DNA from: JAWLCQ01 sp041687095
GTDB lineage: Bacteria; Planctomycetota; Phycisphaerae; SM23-33
Length of the DNA: 45,112 nt
Assembly (NCBI GenBank): GCA_041687095.1
Contig: JAWLCQ010000021.1
Location: 1 to 45,112 of the forward strand
Direction: 5' to 3'
The translations under genes and the position numbers were made by a program. Under the pieces are notes generated by a model that saw nothing but the letters and a program-made list of their open reading frames with translations, was not told the DNA's origin and made no database searches. Positions 9,144-17,177 of this stretch are shown here, piece after piece (the stretch's first letter is position 1; every line of letters begins with the position of its first letter).

Positions 9144-12100
9144 ATGAGGTCCAACGCTGTGACAACGCGCGCAACGGCGGCGATAGCCATTCCGAAACCG
9201 AGCCCCCCGGATGCCACGGGTTCGCACAACCCGTGCCCTTCGCGGAGGGGAGAGCCGCACGGCTGCACCCAGCGCCGCCGCGGCGCCCTGCGCACCGGGC
9301 TGCGGGCGGAGCGGAGCGTGGCGTCTGCCCTGACCGGGCTGCGGGCGGTGGTGCTGGCGGGCGTGATGCTGTCCGCCGGATCGGCCGCCTTCGGTCAGGC
9401 CGGCGCCTACCTCCATGACGACGCCCGCATCTCCGGGTCGCAGGTCTACGCCTTCCAGGACGCCGGGCGGACCGTGACCATGGTCCTGGGCGACTTCCGC
9501 CTCGCCCTCGCCGGGCGCGTGGTCACCGCCCGCAACGGCGTCCTCTGGGTCCAGACCGATCAACAGGGCGGGGTCACCCGCCACACCCTCACCGTCTACG
9601 CCGAGGGCGACGCCACTGTTCGCGAGCCCGACGGGCCCGTCACCCGCGACGCGGCGATGCTCATCACCGTTCGCCTCCAGGGCCGCGTCCTCACCACCAA
9701 CGTCCTGCCCGGGGAGTCGCTGAAGCAGTACCCGCTGTACGAGCGGGCGGCGGCGTTCCGGGAGGCGGCGAGGGCGGTCCCGCCCCGCGGGCAGCCGCCC
9801 CTGCTGATCCGCCGCGCCACGCCTCCGCCCCCGCCCGCCCCGGGCCCGTCCGCGGCGCCCGACGGCCCCGCCGCCGCTCCCGATGCCGCCACTCCCGAGG
9901 CCCCCGCTCCCGTGCCGCCCCCGCCCCCGGACGCCGTCGAGTCCGACACGCCCGTCGAGCCCGTCTACTTCCACGCCGGGCAGGTCGTCAGCGAGCCCCT
10001 CGCCCCCGAGGACCCCAACGGGCCCGAGCGCGGAGCGGTGCAGCGGGTGGTCGTGGCGCGGGAGAACGTGTACCTCTCGCAGGGCAACCCCGACAGCGAC
10101 CTGTTCCTGGAGGTCCGGGCGCAGCGGGCGGTGATCTTTACGGCCCGGCGGCCCCCGACGGAGGGGGGCGGGCCTCCCACCACGCCCGACGTCGGGGGGG
10201 TGGGGACAGACCTCCCGACGGCCGACCCCAACCAGGACGACTGGGAGGAGACGATCGTCGGGGCGTACCTGGAGGGCGACGTGGTGATCGCCCGCGGCGA
10301 GCGGTATCTCCGCGGGGAGCGGGCGTACTACGACTTCGTCGCCAATCGCGCCCTCATGCCCCACGCCGTCTTCCGCACCCGCCAGGAGCAGCGGAACATC
10401 CCCATCTTCATCCGTGCCGAGGAGGCCCGGCTGCTCAGCGCCCGCGAGCTGTGGTTCCGCGACGCCCGCCTCTCCTCCAGCGACTTCTACACGCCCACCT
10501 ACCACATCGGCGTGGCCGAACTCTACGTGATGGACCAGACGCCCTACGACGCCAAGGGCATGCAGATCGGCGAGCGGAGCTACCAGGCGGAGATGAAGCA
10601 CACGACCTTCAACGTCCGCACGCTGCCCCTGCTGTACCTGCCGTACCAGGCAGGGGACCTCACCGACACGGACGTGCCCCTTCGCAGCCTCCAGATGGGC
10701 AAGGACGGGGAGTTCGGATTCGGCGTGGAGTCGCGGTGGCACCTCTTCCGCCTTCTGGGCCTGGTCCAGCCCAAGGGCTTCAAGGCCTACCTCGACGCCG
10801 ACTTCTATGAGCGCGGGCTCATGCTGGGCGCGAGCAACCGCTACGCCCGCGACACGTTCACCGGCTATGACCTGATCTACGGCATGTGGGACCGGAAGCA
10901 GAAGGACACCTTCGGGGAGGACCGCGAGGACATCGCGGCCCCGGACACCCGCGGGCGGTTCCTCGCCCGCCACAAGCACTTCCTGCCCAACAACTGGCAG
11001 CTCCAGCTCGAGGCGAGCTACGTCTGCGACGAGAACTTCCTCGAGGAGTTCTTCAACTCCGAGTTCTGGTCGGGCAAGGAGCAGGAGACGCTCGCCTACG
11101 CCAAGAAACAGGAGGAGAACTGGGCGTTCACCTCGCTGCTGAAGGTGCGGCTGAACGACTGGCAGTCGCAGGCCGAGTCGATGCCCGACCTGGGATTCCA
11201 CGTGATCGGCGAGTCGGTCGCCGACGACCTGCTGACGCTCTACAGCGAATCGCACGCCGGGCTCAAACGCTTCCGCCCCGGCGACGACGATGACGACCCC
11301 AGCTCGCGGATCTTCGCCCGCGGGGACACGCGGAACGAGGTGGATTTCCCGCTGCACTTCGGGCCCCTGAACGTCATGCCCTACGCCGTCGGGCGGGCGA
11401 CCTACTGGGACGACGCCCGCCCCCAAGGCGAGAAGTGCCGCCCCTACGGGCAACTCGGGGTGCGGGCGAACACGCACCTGTGGCGGATCTACGACGGCGT
11501 GGAGTCGCGCCTCTTCGACGTGCACGGCCTCCGCCACATCCTCACCCCCGAACTCGACGCCTTCACCTCCTGCGCCGGGGGCGTCACCCCCGACGAGCTG
11601 TTCCCCCTGGACCCCGACATCGAGCAGTACATCGAACGCAAGAGCGGGGTCGCCCTGAGGCTCCTGCAGCGGTGGCAGACCAAGCGCGGAACCCCCGGGG
11701 CGCTGCGGACGGTGGACTGGATGCGGCTGGACGTGACGGCCGCCTGGTACGACGCCGACTCCGAGGACGACCTGCCCGGGGACGGGCGGTTCTTCTTCTC
11801 CCGCCCCGAGCACTCCATCGCCCGCGACCACGTGAACGTCGACTACGCCTGGAACGTCTCCGACGCCACCACGCTGCTGTTCGACACGAACTACGACATG
11901 CGAAGCGGGAACCTGGAGCGGATCAACGGCGGGATCGCGGTGCGGAGGGACCCGCGGCTGTCGTACTTCCTGGGCGTCCGCGCGATCGACGAGATGGACA
12001 CCGTCATCGCCACCGCCGGGGCCAGCTACCAGGTCAACCGCAAGTACACCCTCAGCGCCTTCCAGCAGTACGACTTCGACTGGAAGAGCGGATGGAACCA

Positions 12101-12278
12101 CGCCTCGAGCCTCACCATCGTCCGCAAGTGGCCGCGCTGGTACACCGCCTTCACCGTCAGCTACTCCGAGACGAACGACCAGTTCGACTTCCTCATCACG
12201 GTCTGGCCCGAGGGGGTCCCGGAGTTCCATCTCGGGGGCAACGCGCTATCGGTCTTCGAGCCCAGCGGGCTCAACTAG
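9144..12278 (+). CDS. lptD: LPS-assembly outer-membrane protein LptD (OstA/Imp)
   Basis: The 1044-residue product is the outer-membrane beta-barrel that inserts lipopolysaccharide at the cell surface together with LptE. An OstA/LptA-like periplasmic part is seen (LHDDARISGSQVYAFQ, then ENVYLSQGNPDSDLFLEVRAQ and AYLEGDVVIARGERYLRGERA), interrupted by a Pro/Ala-rich insert (roughly residues 230-275). The barrel then begins with LPLLYLPYQAGDL and continues in alternating strands (YLDADFYERGLMLGASNRY, TLLFDTNYDMRSGNLERING) to the C-terminus. The ATG at 9144 follows AAAGGAG. An alternative GTG at 9318, preceded by GGAGCGGAG, would give a compact signal peptide ending AAFG-Q and would remove 58 residues encoded by hairpin-repeat DNA. 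The alpha-galactosidase gene starts 19 bases downstream, so they are probably co-transcribed. Confidence 0.82.
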   Translation: MRSNAVTTRATAAIAIPKPSPPDATGSHNPCPSRRGEPHGCTQRRRGALRTGLRAERSVASALTGLRAVVLAGVMLSAGSAAFGQAGAYLHDDARISGSQVYAFQDAGRTVTMVLGDFRLALAGRVVTARNGVLWVQTDQQGGVTRHTLTVYAEGDATVREPDGPVTRDAAMLITVRLQGRVLTTNVLPGESLKQYPLYERAAAFREAARAVPPRGQPPLLIRRATPPPPPAPGPSAAPDGPAAAPDAATPEAPAPVPPPPPDAVESDTPVEPVYFHAGQVVSEPLAPEDPNGPERGAVQRVVVARENVYLSQGNPDSDLFLEVRAQRAVIFTARRPPTEGGGPPTTPDVGGVGTDLPTADPNQDDWEETIVGAYLEGDVVIARGERYLRGERAYYDFVANRALMPHAVFRTRQEQRNIPIFIRAEEARLLSARELWFRDARLSSSDFYTPTYHIGVAELYVMDQTPYDAKGMQIGERSYQAEMKHTTFNVRTLPLLYLPYQAGDLTDTDVPLRSLQMGKDGEFGFGVESRWHLFRLLGLVQPKGFKAYLDADFYERGLMLGASNRYARDTFTGYDLIYGMWDRKQKDTFGEDREDIAAPDTRGRFLARHKHFLPNNWQLQLEASYVCDENFLEEFFNSEFWSGKEQETLAYAKKQEENWAFTSLLKVRLNDWQSQAESMPDLGFHVIGESVADDLLTLYSESHAGLKRFRPGDDDDDPSSRIFARGDTRNEVDFPLHFGPLNVMPYAVGRATYWDDARPQGEKCRPYGQLGVRANTHLWRIYDGVESRLFDVHGLRHILTPELDAFTSCAGGVTPDELFPLDPDIEQYIERKSGVALRLLQRWQTKRGTPGALRTVDWMRLDVTAAWYDADSEDDLPGDGRFFFSRPEHSIARDHVNVDYAWNVSDATTLLFDTNYDMRSGNLERINGGIAVRRDPRLSYFLGVRAIDEMDTVIATAGASYQVNRKYTLSAFQQYDFDWKSGWNHASSLTIVRKWPRWYTAFTVSYSETNDQFDFLITVWPEGVPEFHLGGNALSVFEPSGLN
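9215..9235. repeat. Small hairpin inside the 5' end of lptD
   Basis: CACGGGTT and AACCCGTG form a perfect 8-bp stem with a 5-base loop. It resembles the hairpins in the spacer upstream, which suggests that the first codons of the longer lptD reading frame are repeat-derived. Confidence 0.55.
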
Positions 12279-12297
12279 GCGACACGGAGAACAATCC

Positions 12298-14265
12298 ATG
12301 AGAATCGGTACGACCACCGTCCTGTCCGGCCTGCCCGACAGCGCGAGGATCGAGACGGAAACGTTCGAGACGCTCGAGGTCGCCTTCGTCACGCTCCCCC
12401 AGGCCGAACTCGCCAAGGGGGCGGTCGGCTCGCTGCGCCTGACGCGCCTCAAGCGGTTTCTGGCGCTGGAGCGGTACGGGATGTGGTGGTGCACGCCGCA
12501 CTTCGGGGCCTCGGAGGCCCAGGCGCCCCCCGACGTGCAGTACCTGCTGTGGCAGCGGGAGGACGGAAGGTACGGCCTGCTGCTGCCGCTGATCGACGGG
12601 GACCTGCGGTCGTTCCTCGCCGGGAGCGATGACGGGATCCGCATCGGCGTCCAGGGCGCCGGGCCCGCCGGGCTGCCCGCCGAGGCCACCCTCCTCGCCG
12701 TTGCCGTCGGGGACGACCCGTACGCGCTGTCCCAGCTCGCCGTCTCCGCGGCCGCCCGGCGCCTCGGGACGTTCCGCCCGCGCGACCAGAAGCGCACCCC
12801 CGCGTTCGTGGACCTCTTCGGGTGGTGCACGTGGGATGCGTTCTACCGCGACCTGAGCCACGACAAGGTCCTCGAGGGCCTCCAGAGCTTCCGCGCCGGC
12901 GGCGTCGAACCACGCTTCATGATCCTCGACGACGGGTGGCAGGACGCGGACGCCAAGACCATGTTCCTCCGCTCCTTCCGCGCCGACACCGCCAAGCTCC
13001 CCCAGGGCCTCGACGGGCTCATCGCCGCTGTGAAGGACCAATACGCCGTCGACATCTTCGGGGTGTGGTGCACGCTGCAGGGGTACTGGAACGGGGTGGA
13101 CCCCGAGGGCGAGATCCCCCGGGAGTACGAGGTCGTGACCAACACGGCCGGTTCGCCCAAGGGCGAGGAGCCGCTCACCCGCCACTTCGTGCACCCGCGC
13201 GACGTGCACCGCTTCTACCAGGACTGGTACTCCGCCCTGCGCTCCTGCGGGGTGGACATGGTGAAGGTGGACTCCCAGTCGTCGCTGATGGCGTTCACGA
13301 ACGGGAAGTTCGGGCAGGTGGCGGCGATGCGGGCGTACCAGCAGGCGCTGCAGGGCGCCACGCACGTGCACTTCGAGGGCAACCTCATCCACTGCATGTG
13401 CAACGGGACGGACGTGGCGTACAACATGGCATCGTCGATGGTGTGGCGGAACAGCGAGGACTACTACCCGCACAAGCTCGAGTCGCACCCCAACCACGTC
13501 TTCCTCAACGCCCTCAACGCCATGTGGGCCAGCACGTTCTCCATCCCGGACTGGGACATGTTCTGGTCCGGCCACCAGGCCGGGGCCTTCCACGCCGCCG
13601 CCCGCGCCCTCAGCGGGGGCCCGGTCTACGTGTCGGACCGGCCCGGGCAGCAGAACTTCGATGTCCTCCGCAAGCTGTGCACCAGCGATGGCCGGGTGCT
13701 GCGCTGCGAGGCCCCCGCGCTGCCCGCCGCCGACTGCCTCTTCACCGACTGCCGCCAGGAACCCAGGCTCCTCAAGATCACCAACCGCAACGGGCCCATC
13801 GGCATGCTGGGGCTGTTCAACTGCCGCCCCCCGGCGGAGCCCGCGGAGGTCACCGACGGCCTGCGCCCGACGGACGTGCCCGGGCTCCAGGGCGCCCGCT
13901 TCGCCGTCTGGTGCCACGAGGCCAAGACCCTCGCCGTGCTGAAGCGCACCAGCCGCCTCTCCGTCGCCCTGCCCCCGCTGGGGCACGAGGTGGTGACGCT
14001 CGCCCCGATCACGCAGGGGTTCGCGGCCCTGGGGCTGCTGGATAAGTACAACGGGCCGGCGGCGCTGACGTGGCACTGCGTCCGCGACGATGGGGCGTTC
14101 GGGGCGGAGGTCCGAGACGGGGGGATCCTCGGATTCTACTGCGAGAAGGAGCCCTCGGAGGTCCTCGTGGACGGCCGGGCGGCCAAGTACGCCTACGAGC
14201 CCACCGGCCTCCTGACGATCCGCCGCAAGCCCGGCAAGCCCGTGACCGTCATCCTCAAGCCCTGA
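12298..14265 (+). CDS. Alpha-galactosidase / raffinose-synthase (Sip1) family protein, GH36-like
   Basis: This 655-residue protein belongs to the Sip1/raffinose-synthase group of GH36-like enzymes, which act on alpha-galactosides by hydrolysis or galactosyl transfer. Motifs along the TIM barrel are FGWCTWDAFY (residues 174-183), FMILDDGWQ (207-215) and MVKVDSQSS (321-329), where D325 of K-V-D is the expected nucleophile. PDWDMFWSGH (417-426) carries the acid/base-region aspartates. The N-terminal 170 residues form the beta-sandwich and the C-terminal 150 a beta domain. No signal peptide is visible, so a cytoplasmic location is expected. Plant Sip1 proteins are of similar type but longer; whether this one hydrolyses or transfers cannot be told. 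It sits 19 bases after lptD and 87 bases before the GH43-like gene. Confidence 0.85.
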   Translation: MRIGTTTVLSGLPDSARIETETFETLEVAFVTLPQAELAKGAVGSLRLTRLKRFLALERYGMWWCTPHFGASEAQAPPDVQYLLWQREDGRYGLLLPLIDGDLRSFLAGSDDGIRIGVQGAGPAGLPAEATLLAVAVGDDPYALSQLAVSAAARRLGTFRPRDQKRTPAFVDLFGWCTWDAFYRDLSHDKVLEGLQSFRAGGVEPRFMILDDGWQDADAKTMFLRSFRADTAKLPQGLDGLIAAVKDQYAVDIFGVWCTLQGYWNGVDPEGEIPREYEVVTNTAGSPKGEEPLTRHFVHPRDVHRFYQDWYSALRSCGVDMVKVDSQSSLMAFTNGKFGQVAAMRAYQQALQGATHVHFEGNLIHCMCNGTDVAYNMASSMVWRNSEDYYPHKLESHPNHVFLNALNAMWASTFSIPDWDMFWSGHQAGAFHAAARALSGGPVYVSDRPGQQNFDVLRKLCTSDGRVLRCEAPALPAADCLFTDCRQEPRLLKITNRNGPIGMLGLFNCRPPAEPAEVTDGLRPTDVPGLQGARFAVWCHEAKTLAVLKRTSRLSVALPPLGHEVVTLAPITQGFAALGLLDKYNGPAALTWHCVRDDGAFGAEVRDGGILGFYCEKEPSEVLVDGRAAKYAYEPTGLLTIRRKPGKPVTVILKP

Positions 14266-14352
14266 CCGGGGTCCCGAGGCCAGAGCACCGCAAGACGGAA
14301 GATGAACCGCAGGCGTGCAGGGACGCCCCTGCCGGAAAGAAGAGAGCGAACG

Positions 14353-15381
14353 ATGGCCGGTAGTTTCTTTGACAGATTGCTTCCCGCTCCGCGAGGCGGC
14401 GGGTTTCGGATGGATGGGTCGACGGTGTGGTGCGGATCGGTCATCCGCGGGGATGACGGGCGATACCACATGTTCGCGTCGCGGTGGTCGGCGGAGCTGC
14501 ACTTCGGGCACTGGCTGACGAACTCCGAGGTCGTCCGCGGGGTGAGCGACCGCCCCGAGGGGCCGTACCGCTTCGCCGAGGTGGTCCTGCCCGTCCGCGG
14601 GACGGGCTGGTGGGACGGGCTGATGACGCACAACCCCACCATCCACCGCTGCGGGGACACGTACCTGCTGTACTACATCGGGACGCGGTACGAGGGCGGC
14701 ATGCCGACGGCACTCAACCAGGTGGTGGGGGGCGGGCCCAAGCACCGCCAGGCGCGGGCGAACCAGCGGATCGGCCTGGCGACGGCCCCGTCGGTGTTCG
14801 GCCCGTGGACCCGCCGCGACGAGCCCATCCTCCTGCCCCGCGAGGGCAAGTGGGACGCCCTGATGACCACCAACCCCGCCCCCTGCGTGAACCCCGACGG
14901 GTCGGTCCTGCTCATCTACAAGGCCGTCGCCCACCAGAAGGACCTGCTGCGCCTCGGGGCGGCGTACGCGGAGAACTACCTCGGCCCGTACCACCGCCTC
15001 AGCGACGAGCCCATCTTCCGCTTCGACGCGACGAACGATCACGTCGAGGACCCGTACGTCTGGGCGGGCGAGGCGGGGGGCTACCAGCTCATCATGAAGG
15101 ACATGGCGGGGGGCATCGTCGGGGAGATCGGCGGGGGCATCCACGCCACCAGCCCCGACGGGGTGAACTGGTCCGTCTCCGACCCGCCCAAGGCCTACAG
15201 CCGCACCGTCACCTGGGACGACGGGGCCACGACCGAGCAGGCCGCCTTCGAGCGCCCGCAGTTGCTCATCGAGGACGGGCGCCCCACGCACCTGTTCGCC
15301 GCGACGGGCAACAGCAAGGACGGCAAGCTGTGGCACTTCGAGGGGAGCCCCTGGAACCTCTGCGTCCCGCTGAAGGCCTGA
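14353..15381 (+). CDS. GH43-like five-bladed propeller glycoside hydrolase
   Basis: The 342-residue protein shows the blade pattern of GH43/GH32/GH130-type propellers. WCGSVIRGDDGRYHMFASRW near residue 25, WDGLMTHNPTIHRCGDTYLLYYIGT (about 85-108), WDALMTTNPAPCVNPDGSVLLIYKA and HVEDPYVWAGEAGGYQLIMKDM carry acidic residues at blade starts. No signal peptide is present. The ATG at 14353 is preferred over the in-frame 14302 because AAGAGAG precedes it and the extra 17 residues are encoded by a dispersed GC-rich repeat. Genomic order suggests co-transcription with the Sip1-like enzyme and lptD, and therefore joint processing of an oligosaccharide. The substrate is unknown, and a phosphorylase role (GH130) is possible. 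Confidence 0.72.
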   Translation: MAGSFFDRLLPAPRGGGFRMDGSTVWCGSVIRGDDGRYHMFASRWSAELHFGHWLTNSEVVRGVSDRPEGPYRFAEVVLPVRGTGWWDGLMTHNPTIHRCGDTYLLYYIGTRYEGGMPTALNQVVGGGPKHRQARANQRIGLATAPSVFGPWTRRDEPILLPREGKWDALMTTNPAPCVNPDGSVLLIYKAVAHQKDLLRLGAAYAENYLGPYHRLSDEPIFRFDATNDHVEDPYVWAGEAGGYQLIMKDMAGGIVGEIGGGIHATSPDGVNWSVSDPPKAYSRTVTWDDGATTEQAAFERPQLLIEDGRPTHLFAATGNSKDGKLWHFEGSPWNLCVPLKA

Positions 15382-15401
15382 AACGGAGTGGGATGCCGGG
15401 C

Positions 15402-16163
15402 CTACCGGCGGCGGGCAAGGAGGCCGACGGCGCCGAGGCCCAGCAGGGCCAGCGTCGCGGGCTCGGGCACGAGGGAGATCGTGCCGCGCACGGCCGTGCC
15501 GTCGCTGGCGTCGTGGTCGCCGACGGACAGGTACAGGAAGATGCTGTCGCCGGCGGCGAGTTCGACGTCATCGGCGGTGAAGACCAGGGGGCCGGCCGGG
15601 GTGTGGTCGCCGTAGACGCGGGCGGCGGCGATCTTGGTGGACACGCCATCGACGTGCTTGAAGAACGTCGCGCCCATGCCGTCGCTGTAGGTGTCGCCGT
15701 CGCGGCCGGTGAGTTCGTAGCGGACATCCACCGTGCCGGCCGAGGGGGCGCGCCACTCGACGATCATCTGGTAGGAGTTCTCGGCGGCGATGAACAGCGC
15801 ATCGCCCGCGGCCGTGCCGGTCTTGGTGCCCCGCGCGGCCCAGTTGCCGTTGAAAATGACCCCGCGGCCGTTGGCCATGTCTCCGTAGCCGTACGCCTCA
15901 CCCACGCCGTCCTTGCCCTTGTTGACGAGCGTGTAGTTGGCGGGGTTCAGGCGGGCGCCCGTGGCCTCCCACAGGCCCCAGGCCGCGCCGGTCTGGGTCC
16001 AGTACCACCACCCGTCCTGCCCGGTCTGCGTGACCGCCCCGTCGGCGGCGGGGCGGTTTGCGTGGAGGCCCTCCACGATGTCATAGACGATCGGGGCCGA
16101 ATCCGCGCCTCCTGTGATAACCGCCACCGTGGCCGCCATGGCGAATAGCAGGGCCTTCCTCAT
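15402..16163 (-). CDS. PEP-CTERM sorting-domain protein
   Basis: A 253-residue secreted protein starting at MRKALLFAMAATVAVITGG, a clear signal peptide preceded by GGAAAGGAAGG; an upstream in-frame ATG is disfavoured. The body is beta-rich (NYTLVNKGKDGVGEAYGYGD, YQMIVEWRAPSAGTVDVRYELTG), like lectin-type or sugar-binding folds in such proteins. It ends with VPEPATLALLGLGAVG followed by ARRR. That is the tripartite PEP motif, transmembrane helix and basic tail recognised by an exosortase for anchoring to the cell surface or extracellular matrix. The specific role is unknown. It converges on the GH43-like gene with a 20-bp gap. Confidence 0.88.
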   Translation of the reverse strand: MRKALLFAMAATVAVITGGADSAPIVYDIVEGLHANRPAADGAVTQTGQDGWWYWTQTGAAWGLWEATGARLNPANYTLVNKGKDGVGEAYGYGDMANGRGVIFNGNWAARGTKTGTAAGDALFIAAENSYQMIVEWRAPSAGTVDVRYELTGRDGDTYSDGMGATFFKHVDGVSTKIAAARVYGDHTPAGPLVFTADDVELAAGDSIFLYLSVGDHDASDGTAVRGTISLVPEPATLALLGLGAVGLLARRR

Positions 16164-16451
16164 CGTTTGCCTTCCTTTCCGAACCGGGGGCGCCCCGCGG
16201 CGCATGCGAGCGACGGCCCGTGGGCCGCGATGCGCGGAGTGAGCCCGGATCTCCTCTTGTCACGTCGTGTCCGCCGGGGGTGGCCCCGTCCTCGACGGGG
16301 GGCGAGCGTGCGCGCGAAGGCGGAGCAATCCTTCGCGGTCACCGTTCCCCGGCGCTGACGGGCCGGTCCGCCCGTCCCTGCGAGCGCACCGGAACACCCA
16401 TGCGGATAGCGAGCCTTCGTCGCCCGGCCTCGTCGCCGGGTACGTCCTGGC

Positions 16452-17177
16452 TCATGGTATGGCGGTTTCCCCCCCGACGACAACTTCCGCGGGCGAAAAA
16501 CCCGTGGGGCGGGCGAGGAGGGCCTCGGGGCGGAGGGTGTACAGGGGCACCCCGCACAGGCGGACGTGGCGGATGTGGCGGACAGGGCGGAAGCCCTGGC
16601 GGGTGAAGGCGCGGATGGAGGGGGTGTTCCAGCGGGGGATGTGGCACCACAGCCAGCGGCGGGAGCGGGCGCGGCAGAAGCACAGGGTCTGGCGGATCAG
16701 CACCCCCGCCGCCCCCCGCCCCCGGAACGCCGGGTGCACGAAGGTGTCGTACACGAAGGCCGTGTCGGGGGGGATGCGGATGCACCGGCCGAAGTCGCCC
16801 ACGTACGCCCGCTCGAAGCCCACCTTGATGTACCCCGCCCGCTGCCCGTCGATGGTCAGCAACCCGAACGCGTGCCCGTACCGCCGCGCCGCCTCCAACT
16901 CGTGCTCGTCGCAGGCCCAGCGGAACTCGCCCCTCAGCTCGTACAGCCAGCGGATGACGTCGTTGGTGGCGTCGAACGCGACGGCCGTCCCGGGCGTGGA
17001 GGCGTCGGGAAGGTTGGGCGGGGGCGAACCGGGCGGGGGCGTGAGGTCGGCGAGGTACCAGTCGGCGGCGTTGTGGACCCAGGCGCGGCGGCGGAGGCGG
17101 TCGAGGGCCGTCGCCGCCAGGCCGAGGGGCCCCTGTTGGCGGAGGACGGTGCGGCACGTGTCGGCGAGGGGGGTCAT
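16452..17177 (-). CDS. GNAT-family N-acetyltransferase
   Basis: This 241-residue protein carries the GNAT core: VYDTFVHPAFRGRGAAGVLI (beta4 and the acetyl-CoA pyrophosphate loop R/Q-x-x-G-x-G/A), then WCHIPRWNTPSIRAFTRQGF (the conserved N..S..F..GF end of motif B). The N-terminal 75 residues are Pro-rich and not recognised. Its start codon overlaps the stop codon of the upstream acyltransferase/radical-SAM gene as ATGA, so translation is coupled and the two products very likely act in one pathway. The acceptor is unknown; tailoring of a sugar, peptide or lipid precursor at the surface is inferred from the partner. Confidence 0.82.
   Translation of the reverse strand: MTPLADTCRTVLRQQGPLGLAATALDRLRRRAWVHNAADWYLADLTPPPGSPPPNLPDASTPGTAVAFDATNDVIRWLYELRGEFRWACDEHELEAARRYGHAFGLLTIDGQRAGYIKVGFERAYVGDFGRCIRIPPDTAFVYDTFVHPAFRGRGAAGVLIRQTLCFCRARSRRWLWCHIPRWNTPSIRAFTRQGFRPVRHIRHVRLCGVPLYTLRPEALLARPTGFSPAEVVVGGETAIP

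Noticed and set aside
9075..12230. Minus-strand open frame of 1051 codons opposite lptD
   Set aside because: Antisense shadow with repetitive composition; lptD on the plus strand has clear family motifs.
12271..15336. Minus-strand open frame of 1021 codons
   Set aside because: It crosses two well-supported plus-strand genes (Sip1-like and GH43-like) and shows no recognisable protein features.
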